From Clostridium sp. 1001271st1 H5 (lineage in GTDB: Bacteria > Bacillota > Clostridia > Lachnospirales > Lachnospiraceae): DNA of 64,000 bases. Made by a program: the position numbers and the translations under genes. Below, in pieces: positions 52,240 through 60,671 of this stretch (position 1 is its first letter; each line of letters starts with the position of its first letter). Below the pieces are notes generated by a model that was not told where the DNA came from, did not search any database, and saw nothing but the letters and a program-made list of their open reading frames with translations. Location of the stretch: contig NZ_SPHO01000001.1 in NCBI RefSeq assembly GCF_005845215.1, positions 233,146-297,145 on the forward strand, given 5' to 3'.

Positions 52240-53385
52240 CTATACAACCTGATACTTTGCCACGTATACCGGGAACGTATCAGTGCCCTTCATCTCCTTG
52301 CCCTCTGTGATGGTCACGTTCTTATCCGTTACAACATACTCTGCACTGGCGCCTGCTTCCACTACCGTATCCTGCATAAGCACACAGTTTTTCACCTTGG
52401 CGCCCCTGCCTATCCTGACGCCGCGGAACAGAATGCTGTTCTCCACTTCGCCCTCAATGATGCATCCGTCGGCAGCCATGATGTTGCTGGCCTTTGACCC
52501 ATTGATGTACCTGGCTGGGTTGTCGTCGCGAATCTTGGTGTAGATGGGATTGCCGGCGGAGAAGAGAGCGTCCACATTGGCATCGTCCAGCATCTTCATG
52601 TTCTCATCAAAATAGCTCTTCATGCTGCTGATGCGGGCCACATACCCGTCATAGCGGAATGCATGTACGTTCAGCTTTCCTATCTGGGGAGCCAGGATAT
52701 CCCGTTCATAATATACCTGTCCGCGCACATAGGCAGTGTTTACCTGGTCAATCAGACGCTCCCGGTCAATGACATAGATATTCATGGAGAAATTCTGTAC
52801 CCCTGGTTCCTTGGAGTTCATGTACATCTTGGTTACACGGCCGTTGTCAATGGCCAGGGTATAGTAGAGGCTTTTTCCGATGTCCTGGGGGCCGGTGAAG
52901 CCAACGGGAAGGGGTTCCTTCCTGTAGGCCACGGTGACATCTGCGCCGCTTTCCATGTGTGCCTCAATCAATGCATTGAAATCAAAGTTGACGGCCAGAT
53001 TTGTATCGGCCATGACAACATACTTTTCCTTTTGTTCTTTTAGGAAATCCAGGATACTGGCCAGGGCCTCCACACGTCCGTTGTAGATGCTCACTGTCTT
53101 TTCGGCAAAGGGCGGGACCAGGTTAAGTCCGCCGTTTTTGCGTGTCAGGTCCCATTCACGGCCTGAACCCAGGTGGTCCATCAGGGAGTGGTAATTCCTG
53201 CGGACAATCAGGGAAATATTATCAATTCCGCAGTTCACCATGCTGGAAAGGATAAAATCCACCAGACGGTAACGGCTGGCAAAGGGGATGGAGGCCATCA
53301 GGCGCTCGCTGACCAGGTCGGGAACCAGGGAATCATAGCTGTTAGGGAAAAGGATGCCCAGGGCATTTGCATTGGAATTTACCAT
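52240..53385 (-). CDS. glgD: Glucose-1-phosphate adenylyltransferase subunit GlgD
   Basis: A 381-residue GlgD: nucleotidyltransferase-like N-terminal domain in which the usual GGxGxRL loop of GlgC is replaced ([16 protein letters not shown]), then [18 protein letters not shown], and a C-terminal left-handed beta helix. The altered loop is typical of GlgD, a regulatory partner that activates GlgC rather than making ADP-glucose alone. It overlaps the glgC end by seven bases and is transcribed after it. Confidence 0.95.
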   Translation of the reverse strand: MVNSNANALGILFPNSYDSLVPDLVSERLMASIPFASRYRLVDFILSSMVNCGIDNISLIVRRNYHSLMDHLGSGREWDLTRKNGGLNLVPPFAEKTVSIYNGRVEALASILDFLKEQKEKYVVMADTNLAVNFDFNALIEAHMESGADVTVAYRKEPLPVGFTGPQDIGKSLYYTLAIDNGRVTKMYMNSKEPGVQNFSMNIYVIDRERLIDQVNTAYVRGQVYYERDILAPQIGKLNVHAFRYDGYVARISSMKSYFDENMKMLDDANVDALFSAGNPIYTKIRDDNPARYINGSKASNIMAADGCIIEGEVENSILFRGVRIGRGAKVKNCVLMQDTVVEAGASAEYVVTDKNVTITEGKEMKGTDTFPVYVAKYQVV

Positions 53386-54587
53386 TGTTCTTCACCGCCT
53401 TTTACATTATTCTTAACCATGGCACTGGGGCCAATCTTTGCACCGGACCCGATTTCAATGCCGGGACCAATGGTGGCCACGCCCTTTTCATCGCCGGACG
53501 GCATGGCTCCAACCACGGCATTTTCTCCAACCACCACGTTTTCAGCCACAATACAGTGTTTTACAACGGCTCCTGATTGGATGGTGGTGCCGCCCATGAC
53601 AACCGCATCCTCCACCTGTGCCCCGGCCTCTACCTTTACGCCTGAGAAAAGAATGGAGTGGCGGACCTGTCCGTTTACACGGCATCCGTCTGTAATCATG
53701 GAATTCTCCACCACGGCGTCGCTGCTAATCTTATGTCCGGTCATACCGCTGTTGCGGCTGTAAATCTTCCAGTTTTCATCAAAGAGGTTGATTCCGCTGT
53801 GTTCCGGGTCCAGGACCTCCATGTTGGCTTCCCAGAGGGAAGAGATAGTCCCCACATCCTTCCAGTATCCGTTGAAATGATAAGCATACATGCTGCGTCC
53901 GTCGCGCAGCAGGTTGGGAATGATGTTGTTGCCGAAGTCATTCTCGGAGTCCGGGTCAGCCTCGTCCTCAACCAGGTACTGTCTGAGAATATCCCAGTTG
54001 AATATGTAGATGCCCATGGAAGCCAGATTGGACTTTGGATTCTTGGGCTTTTCCTGGAACTCGGTGATACGGTCGTCGCTGTCAGCCACCATGAGTCCGA
54101 AGCGGGATGCCTCCTCCCAGGGCACTTCCATGACGGCCACACTGAATTCCGCTCCCTTTTCCTTGTGGAATTTAAGGAAGTCGCTGTAGTCCTGTTTGCA
54201 AATCTGGTCGCCTGACAGGATGATTACGTACTGCGGGTCGTACCGTTCAATAAAGGAGATATTCTGATAAATGGCATTGGCCGTGCCTTTGTACCAGTCT
54301 GAGCCGGATGCTTTCTGGTAAGGCGGGAGTACGTGAACACCGCCGTAAAGACGGTCCAGGTCCCAGGGCTGTCCATTGCCGATGTACTCGTTCAGTACCA
54401 GAGGCTGGTACTGGGTCAGGATGCCCACTGTATCGATTCCGGAATTCACACAGTTTGAAAGCGGAAAGTCGATGATGCGGTATTTACCGCCGAAAGGAAC
54501 CGCGGGTTTTGCCAGTTTTTGGGTCAGAGCATAGAGACGGGAGCCCTGGCCGCCGGCAAGAAGCATTGCAATCATTTCTTTAGCCAT
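53379..54587 (-). CDS. glgC: Glucose-1-phosphate adenylyltransferase (ADP-glucose pyrophosphorylase)
   Basis: A 402-residue GlgC with the catalytic loop LAGGQGSRL near residue 11, [19 protein letters not shown], the Asp-containing ILSGDQICK and a C-terminal beta helix. It makes ADP-glucose for glycogen synthesis and pairs with GlgD. GGGGGAAA precedes the ATG at 54587. No other glycogen genes are in the window. Confidence 0.96.
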   Translation of the reverse strand: MAKEMIAMLLAGGQGSRLYALTQKLAKPAVPFGGKYRIIDFPLSNCVNSGIDTVGILTQYQPLVLNEYIGNGQPWDLDRLYGGVHVLPPYQKASGSDWYKGTANAIYQNISFIERYDPQYVIILSGDQICKQDYSDFLKFHKEKGAEFSVAVMEVPWEEASRFGLMVADSDDRITEFQEKPKNPKSNLASMGIYIFNWDILRQYLVEDEADPDSENDFGNNIIPNLLRDGRSMYAYHFNGYWKDVGTISSLWEANMEVLDPEHSGINLFDENWKIYSRNSGMTGHKISSDAVVENSMITDGCRVNGQVRHSILFSGVKVEAGAQVEDAVVMGGTTIQSGAVVKHCIVAENVVVGENAVVGAMPSGDEKGVATIGPGIEIGSGAKIGPSAMVKNNVKGGEEQW

Positions 54588-54624
54588 AATATTTCCCCCT
54601 GATTGGTGTTGAATATTTATACAG

Positions 54625-54653
54625 ATTGTACCATATATTGGAAGGGAATGACA
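54625..54653 (-). promoter_or_regulatory. Candidate extended -10 promoter for glgC-glgD
   Basis: On the minus strand TGG-TACAAT (-10 at 54630-54625) has the extended TGn motif; the -35 region is weak. The start site would be about 30 bases before glgC. Confidence 0.45.
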
Positions 54654-54753
54654 GTGATTTATGCAAAATAATTAAAAAAATGTTGGAAAATATAGAATTA
54701 CACTAAAAAGTGCCCAGTATATTTGCCAATGCCGGATAATATAAAAAAAGTAG

Positions 54754-54812
54754 GTGACATGTTGCATAAAGTATTGTATAATATCGTTATACTTGAAAAA
54801 GAATAACGATAT
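54754..54812 (+). promoter_or_regulatory. Strong plus-strand promoter with inverted repeat, no known gene downstream
   Basis: GTGACA (54754-54759), 17 bases, TATAAT (54777-54782). The inverted repeat ATATCGTTAT (54781-54790)/ATAACGATAT (54803-54812) overlaps the -10 end and start site. Downstream on this strand only a 27-codon frame (ATG 54834) appears before sequence antisense to the permease terminator. The 403-base gap 54588-54990 holds this promoter, the glgC promoter and the permease terminator. Confidence 0.55.
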
Positions 54813-54920
54813 CGGCAAAACAGGATACAAAAATGTTGGGGCTGCTTGATGCAGCTGCCGGGGAAGTGTGTCATACATGTAAAAGGGGGAAAATACTGCA
54901 GCCTTACCATGGTTGAGGGC

Positions 54921-54970
54921 AAAAAGAAGCTGCTGCTCCGTAAATGATTTCTCATTTGCTTAGCAGCAGC
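54921..54970 (-). terminator. Terminator of the xanthine permease operon
   Basis: GCTGCTGCT (54929-54937) pairs with AGCAGCAGC (54962-54970). On the minus strand the stem is followed by TTCTTTTTG. Confidence 0.75.
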
Positions 54971-54990
54971 CCATGCAGGAAAGGAAAGAG

Positions 54991-56331
54991 TTACCCTTCC
55001 AGGGTTTTTATATCCATATCCTTTGGAAGCACAAGACTTAAAAATACAGAGACAACAAATACAACGGCCACCACATTGGCTGAAAATACGGACTGGACCA
55101 GTTCTGGGAAGATGTCCCAGATTCCGATTTCGCTGGCAGTTGTAAAGCCGATGCCCACTGCCAGAGAGAGGGAGACAATGACAATGTTCCTCTGGGAAAA
55201 GCCGCATTTTGCAATCATCTGCACACCGGAGGTAAGGATGGTGCCGAACATCATGATGGTGCATCCTCCCAGCACTGCCTGGGGCAGGGAGGCAAAGAAA
55301 TTCCCCACGGGAGGAAGGAGTCCGGCCAGAATCATACAGGCCGCTCCCGTCATGATGGTGAACCGATTGACTACCTTTGTCATGGCTACCAGTCCCACAT
55401 TCTGGGAAAAGGAGGTGACGGGAGGACATCCGAATATGGTGGAGAGGGCGGATGCATAGCCGTCGCAGGCCAGGGAGCCGGATATTTCCCTGCCCGTGAT
55501 TTCACGGTTCAGGCCGCCTGAAACCAGGGCCGAGGTATCACCTATGGTCTCTGCGGCGGACACCAGGAAGATGATGCAGGCGGAGATAATGGCCCCTGCG
55601 TGGAACTCAGGCATAAATGGAAGTAGGTGGGGGAAAGAAATGATTCCGCCGGACATAATCAGGCTTAAATCCACTTTCCCTAGGAAGATGGCAATGACAT
55701 ACCCTACAATCAGGCCGGCCAGTACGGACAGCTGTTTTAAATAACCTTTGGCAAAGATGTTCCACAGAAGGCAGGTCAGCAGGGTGATGGTACCCAGTAT
55801 CAGGTTCTGGGCAGAGCCGAAGTCGTCTGCATATCCGCCGCCAAAGGACCTGGCTCCCACTGTGAAAAGGGAAAATCCGATGGCTGTAACCACGGAGGCA
55901 GCCACCACCGGCGTGATGATTCTGCGCCAGTATTTGGCCAGAAGTCCCAGGGTACCCTCAAAGATACCGCCTATGAGCACGGCTCCCACCACGGCCGGAT
56001 AACCGTAGTTGGCGGCAATGGTGCTGAGAACTGTGACAAAGGTAAAACTGACCCCCATGACAACAGGCAGCTTAGAGCCAATCCGCCAGATGGGATACAG
56101 CTGAATCATGGTGGCGATTCCTGCCACGAACATGGCATTCTGAAGCAGGACGGCTGTCTGGGCCTGGCTCAGGGCAGGCTGGGCAGCCCCTGCTATGATG
56201 GTAATGGGCGCAAGGTTGGAGACGAACATGGCCAGGATGTGCTGCAGGCCGAAGGGGATGGCCTTGGCAATGGGCACCCTGCCTTCCAGTCTGTATATGT
56301 TGCTGATGCTGCAATTGGTATTGCTGTTCAT
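54991..56331 (-). CDS. NCS2-family xanthine/uracil permease
   Basis: A 446-residue permease with about 14 helices. The NCS2 signature SFSQNVGLVAMTKV is present, as are QHILAMFVSNLAPI near the N terminus and ETIGDTSALV with the conserved substrate-binding Glu. The xanthine-type specificity is inferred from both sequence pattern and its place as the last gene of the xanthine dehydrogenase operon, 26 bases after xdhC. GGGGG lies before the ATG at 56331. Confidence 0.9.
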   Translation of the reverse strand: MNSNTNCSISNIYRLEGRVPIAKAIPFGLQHILAMFVSNLAPITIIAGAAQPALSQAQTAVLLQNAMFVAGIATMIQLYPIWRIGSKLPVVMGVSFTFVTVLSTIAANYGYPAVVGAVLIGGIFEGTLGLLAKYWRRIITPVVAASVVTAIGFSLFTVGARSFGGGYADDFGSAQNLILGTITLLTCLLWNIFAKGYLKQLSVLAGLIVGYVIAIFLGKVDLSLIMSGGIISFPHLLPFMPEFHAGAIISACIIFLVSAAETIGDTSALVSGGLNREITGREISGSLACDGYASALSTIFGCPPVTSFSQNVGLVAMTKVVNRFTIMTGAACMILAGLLPPVGNFFASLPQAVLGGCTIMMFGTILTSGVQMIAKCGFSQRNIVIVSLSLAVGIGFTTASEIGIWDIFPELVQSVFSANVVAVVFVVSVFLSLVLPKDMDIKTLEG

Positions 56332-56357
56332 GATTGGTTCCCCCTATTAAATGATAA

Positions 56358-56858
56358 TTAATCGTTTCCGCTGGTTTTGTGGCTGACCTGGTATACCTCC
56401 TCCACAATACGCTCCATGGCGTTGAGAATGTTCTCATAGCCGGTGCATCTGCACAGATGCCCGGATATCAGCTTCTTAAGCTCTTCCCGGTTGTATTTTT
56501 TTCCGGTTCCAACGATTTCTACCGCGCTCATGATAAGGCCGGGCGTACAGAAGCCGCACTGTACGGCGGCTTCCTCGATGAAAGCCTTCTGAATGGGGGA
56601 CAATTCCCCGTTGGGCCCCTTTAAGCCTTCCACTGTCATGATGCTTTTCCCCTCGGCCCACAGGGTCATATAGATACAGCTGTCTATGGCTTCTCCGTTT
56701 ACCAGTACGGTACAGGCGCCGCATTCCCCGACCTCGCAGCCCTTTTTCACAGATGTAAGCCCCAGGCGCTGGCGCAGGGTATCCAACAGGGATTCCCTTT
56801 CATCCACAGCCAGTTCCACTTCTTTACCATTTACCTTCATGTGTACAATCTTAAGCAT
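56358..56858 (-). CDS. xdhC: Xanthine dehydrogenase iron-sulfur subunit
   Basis: A 166-residue 2x[2Fe-2S] protein. Plant-type cluster ligands are Cys41, Cys46, Cys49 and Cys61 (CEVGECGAC); the second cluster is Cys101, Cys104, Cys136 and Cys138 (CGFC; CRC). It passes electrons from the molybdenum site to the FAD subunit. AGGAGG precedes ATG 56858, which overlaps the xdhB end by eight bases. Confidence 0.95.
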   Translation of the reverse strand: MLKIVHMKVNGKEVELAVDERESLLDTLRQRLGLTSVKKGCEVGECGACTVLVNGEAIDSCIYMTLWAEGKSIMTVEGLKGPNGELSPIQKAFIEEAAVQCGFCTPGLIMSAVEIVGTGKKYNREELKKLISGHLCRCTGYENILNAMERIVEEVYQVSHKTSGND

Positions 56859-57741
56859 TGACTGCACCTCCTGCTTTTTTTATTGCCTCTGTCAGGGCAC
56901 GTTTGGATAATTCTTCAATCAGCTGCAGACGGAACTCCTTTGACGCCCTCCATGAGGAACGCGGGTTCACTTCTTCCAGGGCAGCCTTGCCAAAAGCCAG
57001 GATGGCTCCGCTGTCATTGACTGCGTGTCCCTTTAAACCATTTTCCGCTTTGCGGCAGCGCAGGGGAGTGGGACCGGCCACGCCGTATCCCAGCCTGACA
57101 TCCTCAATCCGTTCCTTGTCCTGGCTCAGCTTTACCCGGACCGCGCAGCCCAGGGTGGCAATTTCCATGGCCTTTCTCTTGCCGTACTTGATGTAATGGC
57201 CGCTCCAGCCCTCAAAGCTGTCCCTGGGTATCAGGAAACCGGTGCAGACCTCCGTGCGTTCACGGACCGTGCGGCCGGGACCGGTATAGAATTCGCAGAC
57301 CGGCACGCTGCGCCTGCCATCAGGTCCCTCCAGCAGGACCTCTGCCTCCAGGGTCCACATGGTGGAAGCGGAGTCGGCCGAGGTGGCGCCGTTGCAGATA
57401 TTGCCTCCGATGGTTCCGGTGTTGCGTATCTGAGGTCCGCCCACCATGTCCACGGCATCCCCCAGCATGGGTATGTATTTCTGTATCAGAGGGTCGTTGG
57501 TGATATGGGAAAATGCAGTACCTGCCCCTATCCACAGGCTGCCGTCCTCAAGAAGGCGGACTCCCTTTAATGCTTCTATATTATGGATGGATACAACGGA
57601 TTTTCCGGCATCCTTTCCTTCCCTGACACGAATCAGGACATCCGTGCCGCCGCTTATGATTTCAGCGTCAGAATCGTTTACCAGGGCTTTAATGGCGTCA
57701 GCCACATCCTTGGCCTCATAAAATGATTTAATGTCAAACAT
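56851..57741 (-). CDS. xdhB: Xanthine dehydrogenase FAD-binding subunit
   Basis: A 296-residue FAD subunit of the CO dehydrogenase/xanthine dehydrogenase type: IISGGTDVLIRVREG and GGPQIRNTGTIGGNICNG contact FAD. It begins 10 bases after the xdhA stop and overlaps xdhC. It transfers electrons to NAD or another acceptor. Confidence 0.95.
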   Translation of the reverse strand: MFDIKSFYEAKDVADAIKALVNDSDAEIISGGTDVLIRVREGKDAGKSVVSIHNIEALKGVRLLEDGSLWIGAGTAFSHITNDPLIQKYIPMLGDAVDMVGGPQIRNTGTIGGNICNGATSADSASTMWTLEAEVLLEGPDGRRSVPVCEFYTGPGRTVRERTEVCTGFLIPRDSFEGWSGHYIKYGKRKAMEIATLGCAVRVKLSQDKERIEDVRLGYGVAGPTPLRCRKAENGLKGHAVNDSGAILAFGKAALEEVNPRSSWRASKEFRLQLIEELSKRALTEAIKKAGGAVNA

Positions 57742-57751
57742 AACCTTCTCC

Positions 57752-60178
57752 TTATATCAGACCTTTTTCTTTGAATTTTTCGATGAGCCGCTGGGCGGTC
57801 ATGGGAGTTACATCCATGTGAACTCCGGTGGCGTTTAAAATGGCATTTCGAATGGCCGGGGCTACCGGGATGGCCGGAGGCTCGCCCAGGGATTTGTTTC
57901 CGTAAGGGCCGGTCGGGTCCTCCAGCTCAATGAATGCCACATTTAAGTCCGGCGTATCCATGGCAGTGGGAATCTTGTAGTCCAGCAGGTTATTGTTTAA
58001 GGGCCTGCCTGTCTTTTCATCCACCAGCAGCTCCTCCGAAAGTCCGTAACCCAGTCCCATGCTCATGCCGCCGTGGACCTGGGCCCGCGCGGTCAGGGGA
58101 TTGATGAGCACGCCGGAGTCATGGACATTGATGATATCCTTTACCGTCACCAGTCCAAGTGGAATGTCCACCTCGATTTCCACGAAGCAGCAGCCGGAGG
58201 AAAAGGTGTTGTCCCTGCACTGGTTGGTGACCTCGGCGGTGATATGTACGGAGCGGTCCAGGGAATAAAAGGCGGTGTCAGCAACCACGGACAGGTCAAA
58301 GAGCACCGGCGCCCCGCCGCTTACCACAATTTTGCTGTCCTCTATGTCCAGCATATCCGGAGATACCAGTTCCCCTTCCCCAAGCCCCAGCGTGTCCCGG
58401 AGCAGGGCAGCCGCTGCCTTTACCTGGTCGGCATACACGGTTTTAGACAGGTCGCTGACATCATGACTCAGCATGTAGGCTGCGTATTCCAGTATTTTAA
58501 GTCGGAATTCCTCGCCGCATTTTTTGCAGGCCATGCCGGATACATAGGTCTGGCGGGATGCATAGGCTCCTGTGTCAAAGGGGGTGACATCCGTGTCCTG
58601 GGTGGATACGATGTAAACCTTATCAAAAGCGATACCCGTTGTCTGGGAGGCCATCTGGGTGAATACGGTGTCGGCTCCCTGACCGATTTCCGTGGCCCCC
58701 ATGCACAGCTGCATGGAACCGTCCTGGTTGAGTACCATGCGGGCGGAAGCTGTCTCCAGGGAGATGGGGTGTACGCCTGTCTTGTAGCAGAAGATAGCCA
58801 TGCCAACGCCTTTCCTGACCGGGCCGGTCTGGTTACGGTAGGCGTTCCATTTTTCATCCCAGCGGATGTGCCTGCGTCCTTCCTCGATGCATTTCTTCAG
58901 ACCGTAGGAATGGAAGGTAATGCCGTTGGCTGGGTCCACGAACCCGTCCTCCATGCAGTTTTTCAATCTGAACTCACAGGGATCCATCCCGATGGCATCC
59001 GCCAGGTCGTCGGTGAGACATTCCGCGAACCAGGCTGCCTGGGGAATGCCGTAAGCCCTCATGGCCCCGGCCGTGGGAGAGGAGGTATAAACGGTGAAGC
59101 AGTCCACCTCAGTGCCCAGTTCATCCCTGTAAAGGTCCTTGAACACATTTCCGCAGTTGGCGCAGATGGCGTGGCCATGGGAGGCATAGGCACCGTTGTT
59201 GGCATAGGCCTCCAGCTTCCTGGCCAGGATGCGTCCGTCCTTTGTTACCAGGCCCCTGCATTTTCCCTTGATGGCATGGCGGGTACGGGTACCGGAGATG
59301 GTTTCCTCACGGCTGATTTCCAGCCTGACAGGCCGTCCCCCCACAGACATGGTCAGGAATGCGTTTAGGGGTTCATAGAGCACGTCCTGCTTGTTGCCGA
59401 AGCCGCCGCCGATGTAAGGCTTTATGATGCGGACCCTTCCGATGGGCACGCCCAGGGCCTGGGCCGTACAGCGCCTGACGATGTGGGGAATCTGGGTGGA
59501 GGATACCACGGTTATCTTGCCGTTGGTGTCCACATAGGCCCATGAGACAGGCAGCTCAATGTGGCAGTGTGAAATCCTCGGGGTATCGTATTCTGCTTCC
59601 AGGGATATGATTTCCTCCGGGCTGTAATCTGACTCAGCTTTCCTACATCCGTCCTCATAGGTAAAACCGCTGTCCCCCATGGTCATGTGGGAGTGCACGA
59701 TTACATTGTCCTTCCTGAGGTCCGGGTGCAGGGGCGTGGCGTCCTCTGCCATGGCTGCCTCCACAGTGACAATGGGGGCATATTCCTTATATTCCACTTT
59801 AATCAGGCGGGCTGCCCGGGCCGCAGCCACTTCATCCTCTGCGATGACAGCCGCAATGTCGTCCCCGTACAGGCGGACCCTCTGGTTCAGGATTTTCCTG
59901 TCGCAGATATCCTGATGTTTCTTTTCCACGCTCCATGGATGGCCTGCCGTTGGAAACTGGCAGTCGGGAACATCGAAGCACGTGACAATCTTCACCACAC
60001 CAGGCACCTGATAGGCCTCTGTCAAATCAAAGCTTTTCACCAGGCCATTGGCGATGGCAGAGTGCACGACCTTACCGTGCAGGATGTCTCTTGGCTCCAG
60101 GTCCGCGGTGTACTTGGCCTCCCCGGTCACCTTCCCGTAAGCATCAACACGTTTTACTTGCTGCCCAACAATATTCAT
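57752..60178 (-). CDS. xdhA: Xanthine dehydrogenase molybdenum-binding subunit
   Basis: An 808-residue molybdopterin hydroxylase subunit: GKVTGEAKYTADL at the start, IGGGFGNKQD, MRAYGIPQAAWF, ATEIGQGADTVF, and near the end SLGEPPAIPVAPAI, which holds the catalytic Glu. It hydroxylates purines such as hypoxanthine to xanthine and urate (or the reverse reduction). AGGAGG lies before the ATG at 60178. It is the first gene of the operon behind the purine riboswitch. Its complement contains a 431-codon open frame at 58073-59368 that I regard as a shadow. Confidence 0.95.
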   Translation of the reverse strand: MNIVGQQVKRVDAYGKVTGEAKYTADLEPRDILHGKVVHSAIANGLVKSFDLTEAYQVPGVVKIVTCFDVPDCQFPTAGHPWSVEKKHQDICDRKILNQRVRLYGDDIAAVIAEDEVAAARAARLIKVEYKEYAPIVTVEAAMAEDATPLHPDLRKDNVIVHSHMTMGDSGFTYEDGCRKAESDYSPEEIISLEAEYDTPRISHCHIELPVSWAYVDTNGKITVVSSTQIPHIVRRCTAQALGVPIGRVRIIKPYIGGGFGNKQDVLYEPLNAFLTMSVGGRPVRLEISREETISGTRTRHAIKGKCRGLVTKDGRILARKLEAYANNGAYASHGHAICANCGNVFKDLYRDELGTEVDCFTVYTSSPTAGAMRAYGIPQAAWFAECLTDDLADAIGMDPCEFRLKNCMEDGFVDPANGITFHSYGLKKCIEEGRRHIRWDEKWNAYRNQTGPVRKGVGMAIFCYKTGVHPISLETASARMVLNQDGSMQLCMGATEIGQGADTVFTQMASQTTGIAFDKVYIVSTQDTDVTPFDTGAYASRQTYVSGMACKKCGEEFRLKILEYAAYMLSHDVSDLSKTVYADQVKAAAALLRDTLGLGEGELVSPDMLDIEDSKIVVSGGAPVLFDLSVVADTAFYSLDRSVHITAEVTNQCRDNTFSSGCCFVEIEVDIPLGLVTVKDIINVHDSGVLINPLTARAQVHGGMSMGLGYGLSEELLVDEKTGRPLNNNLLDYKIPTAMDTPDLNVAFIELEDPTGPYGNKSLGEPPAIPVAPAIRNAILNATGVHMDVTPMTAQRLIEKFKEKGLI

Positions 60179-60236
60179 TTTTTGATTTCCTCCTTACTTT
60201 TCCTGCCAATTTTGGTGCGAATCTTTACACAAACAG

Positions 60237-60275
60237 AAAAAAAGAGCTGGCTACATTAAGATATGTAGCCAACTC
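60237..60275 (-). terminator. Riboswitch terminator upstream of xdhA
   Basis: Arms 60263-60275 and 60244-60256 form a 13-bp stem with one G-U pair and a 6-base loop, followed on the minus strand by seven U residues. Its 5' arm is made from the P3 3' strand, J3/1 and the P1 3' strand of the aptamer, so aptamer and terminator exclude each other. Confidence 0.9.
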
Positions 60276-60324
60276 TTTGCGGTAGTTGGTAGAGACTCTG
60301 GGCCAATCCCCAGGATATACATAT
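60261..60324 (-). promoter_or_regulatory. Purine-family (guanine/xanthine-type) riboswitch aptamer
   Basis: Read on the minus strand: P1 ATATGT/ACATAT; P2 CTGGG/CCCAG with loop GATTGG; J2/3 AGTCTCTACC (consensus AGUUUCUACC); P3 CAACT/AGTTG with loop ACCGCAAAG (consensus CCGUAAA); J3/1 GCT. The C in the J3/1 position that pairs with the ligand predicts guanine, hypoxanthine or xanthine rather than adenine. The purine ligand class is inferred from that base. Confidence 0.88.
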
Positions 60325-60360
60325 TGGCAAAAGAAATGTTAAATTGTTATCTTAAAAAGA

Positions 60361-60389
60361 ATTATAGTACCTAAAAAAGTTTTAGTCTA
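60361..60389 (-). promoter_or_regulatory. Promoter of the xdh operon
   Basis: On the minus strand TAGACT (60389-60384), 17 bases, TATAAT (60366-60361). Transcription would begin near 60354, about 30 bases before the aptamer. Confidence 0.65.
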
Positions 60390-60500
60390 TGGCAATAATT
60401 GTGAAAAATATGCGCCCTGTATTGTGCAATATACACAAAAGCGTCAGCGGAATCATTTTAAAGGTGCATGCTCATATGATTCAGTTTATATGGTGTCCTA

Positions 60501-60529
60501 TTGCAATTTCCCCCTGTTTTTGTTATATT
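60501..60529 (+). promoter_or_regulatory. Promoter of the REC-GGDEF*-EAL gene
   Basis: TTGCAA (60501-60506), 17 bases, TATATT (60524-60529). The leader of about 135 bases contains nested inverted repeats between 60603 and 60665 (TGCCTGG with CCGGGCA around TGCCG-GATG/CATC-GGCA). The gap 60179-60671 otherwise holds only the riboswitch and its promoter. Confidence 0.5.
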
Positions 60530-60671
60530 TAAACCATTGGAAATTTGTCAAAAGAATGTCTGTTTTGGTAAATCCACGATATATATAGAAGGAAATAAAG
60601 AGGGTGCCTGGTTTTGCCGGATGGATTAGCAGTTTCATCGGCAGCTGAATGCCGGGCAAGGGTATGAAACC

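Noticed and set aside
54834..54917. 27-codon ORF downstream of the orphan promoter
   Set aside because: The ribosome-binding site is weak and no family is recognised; mentioned only as a possibility.
58073..59368. 431-codon plus-strand open frame
   Set aside because: It is antisense to xdhA, which has full family conservation; no start signal.
60530..60671. c-di-GMP riboswitch before the EAL gene
   Set aside because: Conserved core bases of classes I and II were not found; kept only as a structured leader.
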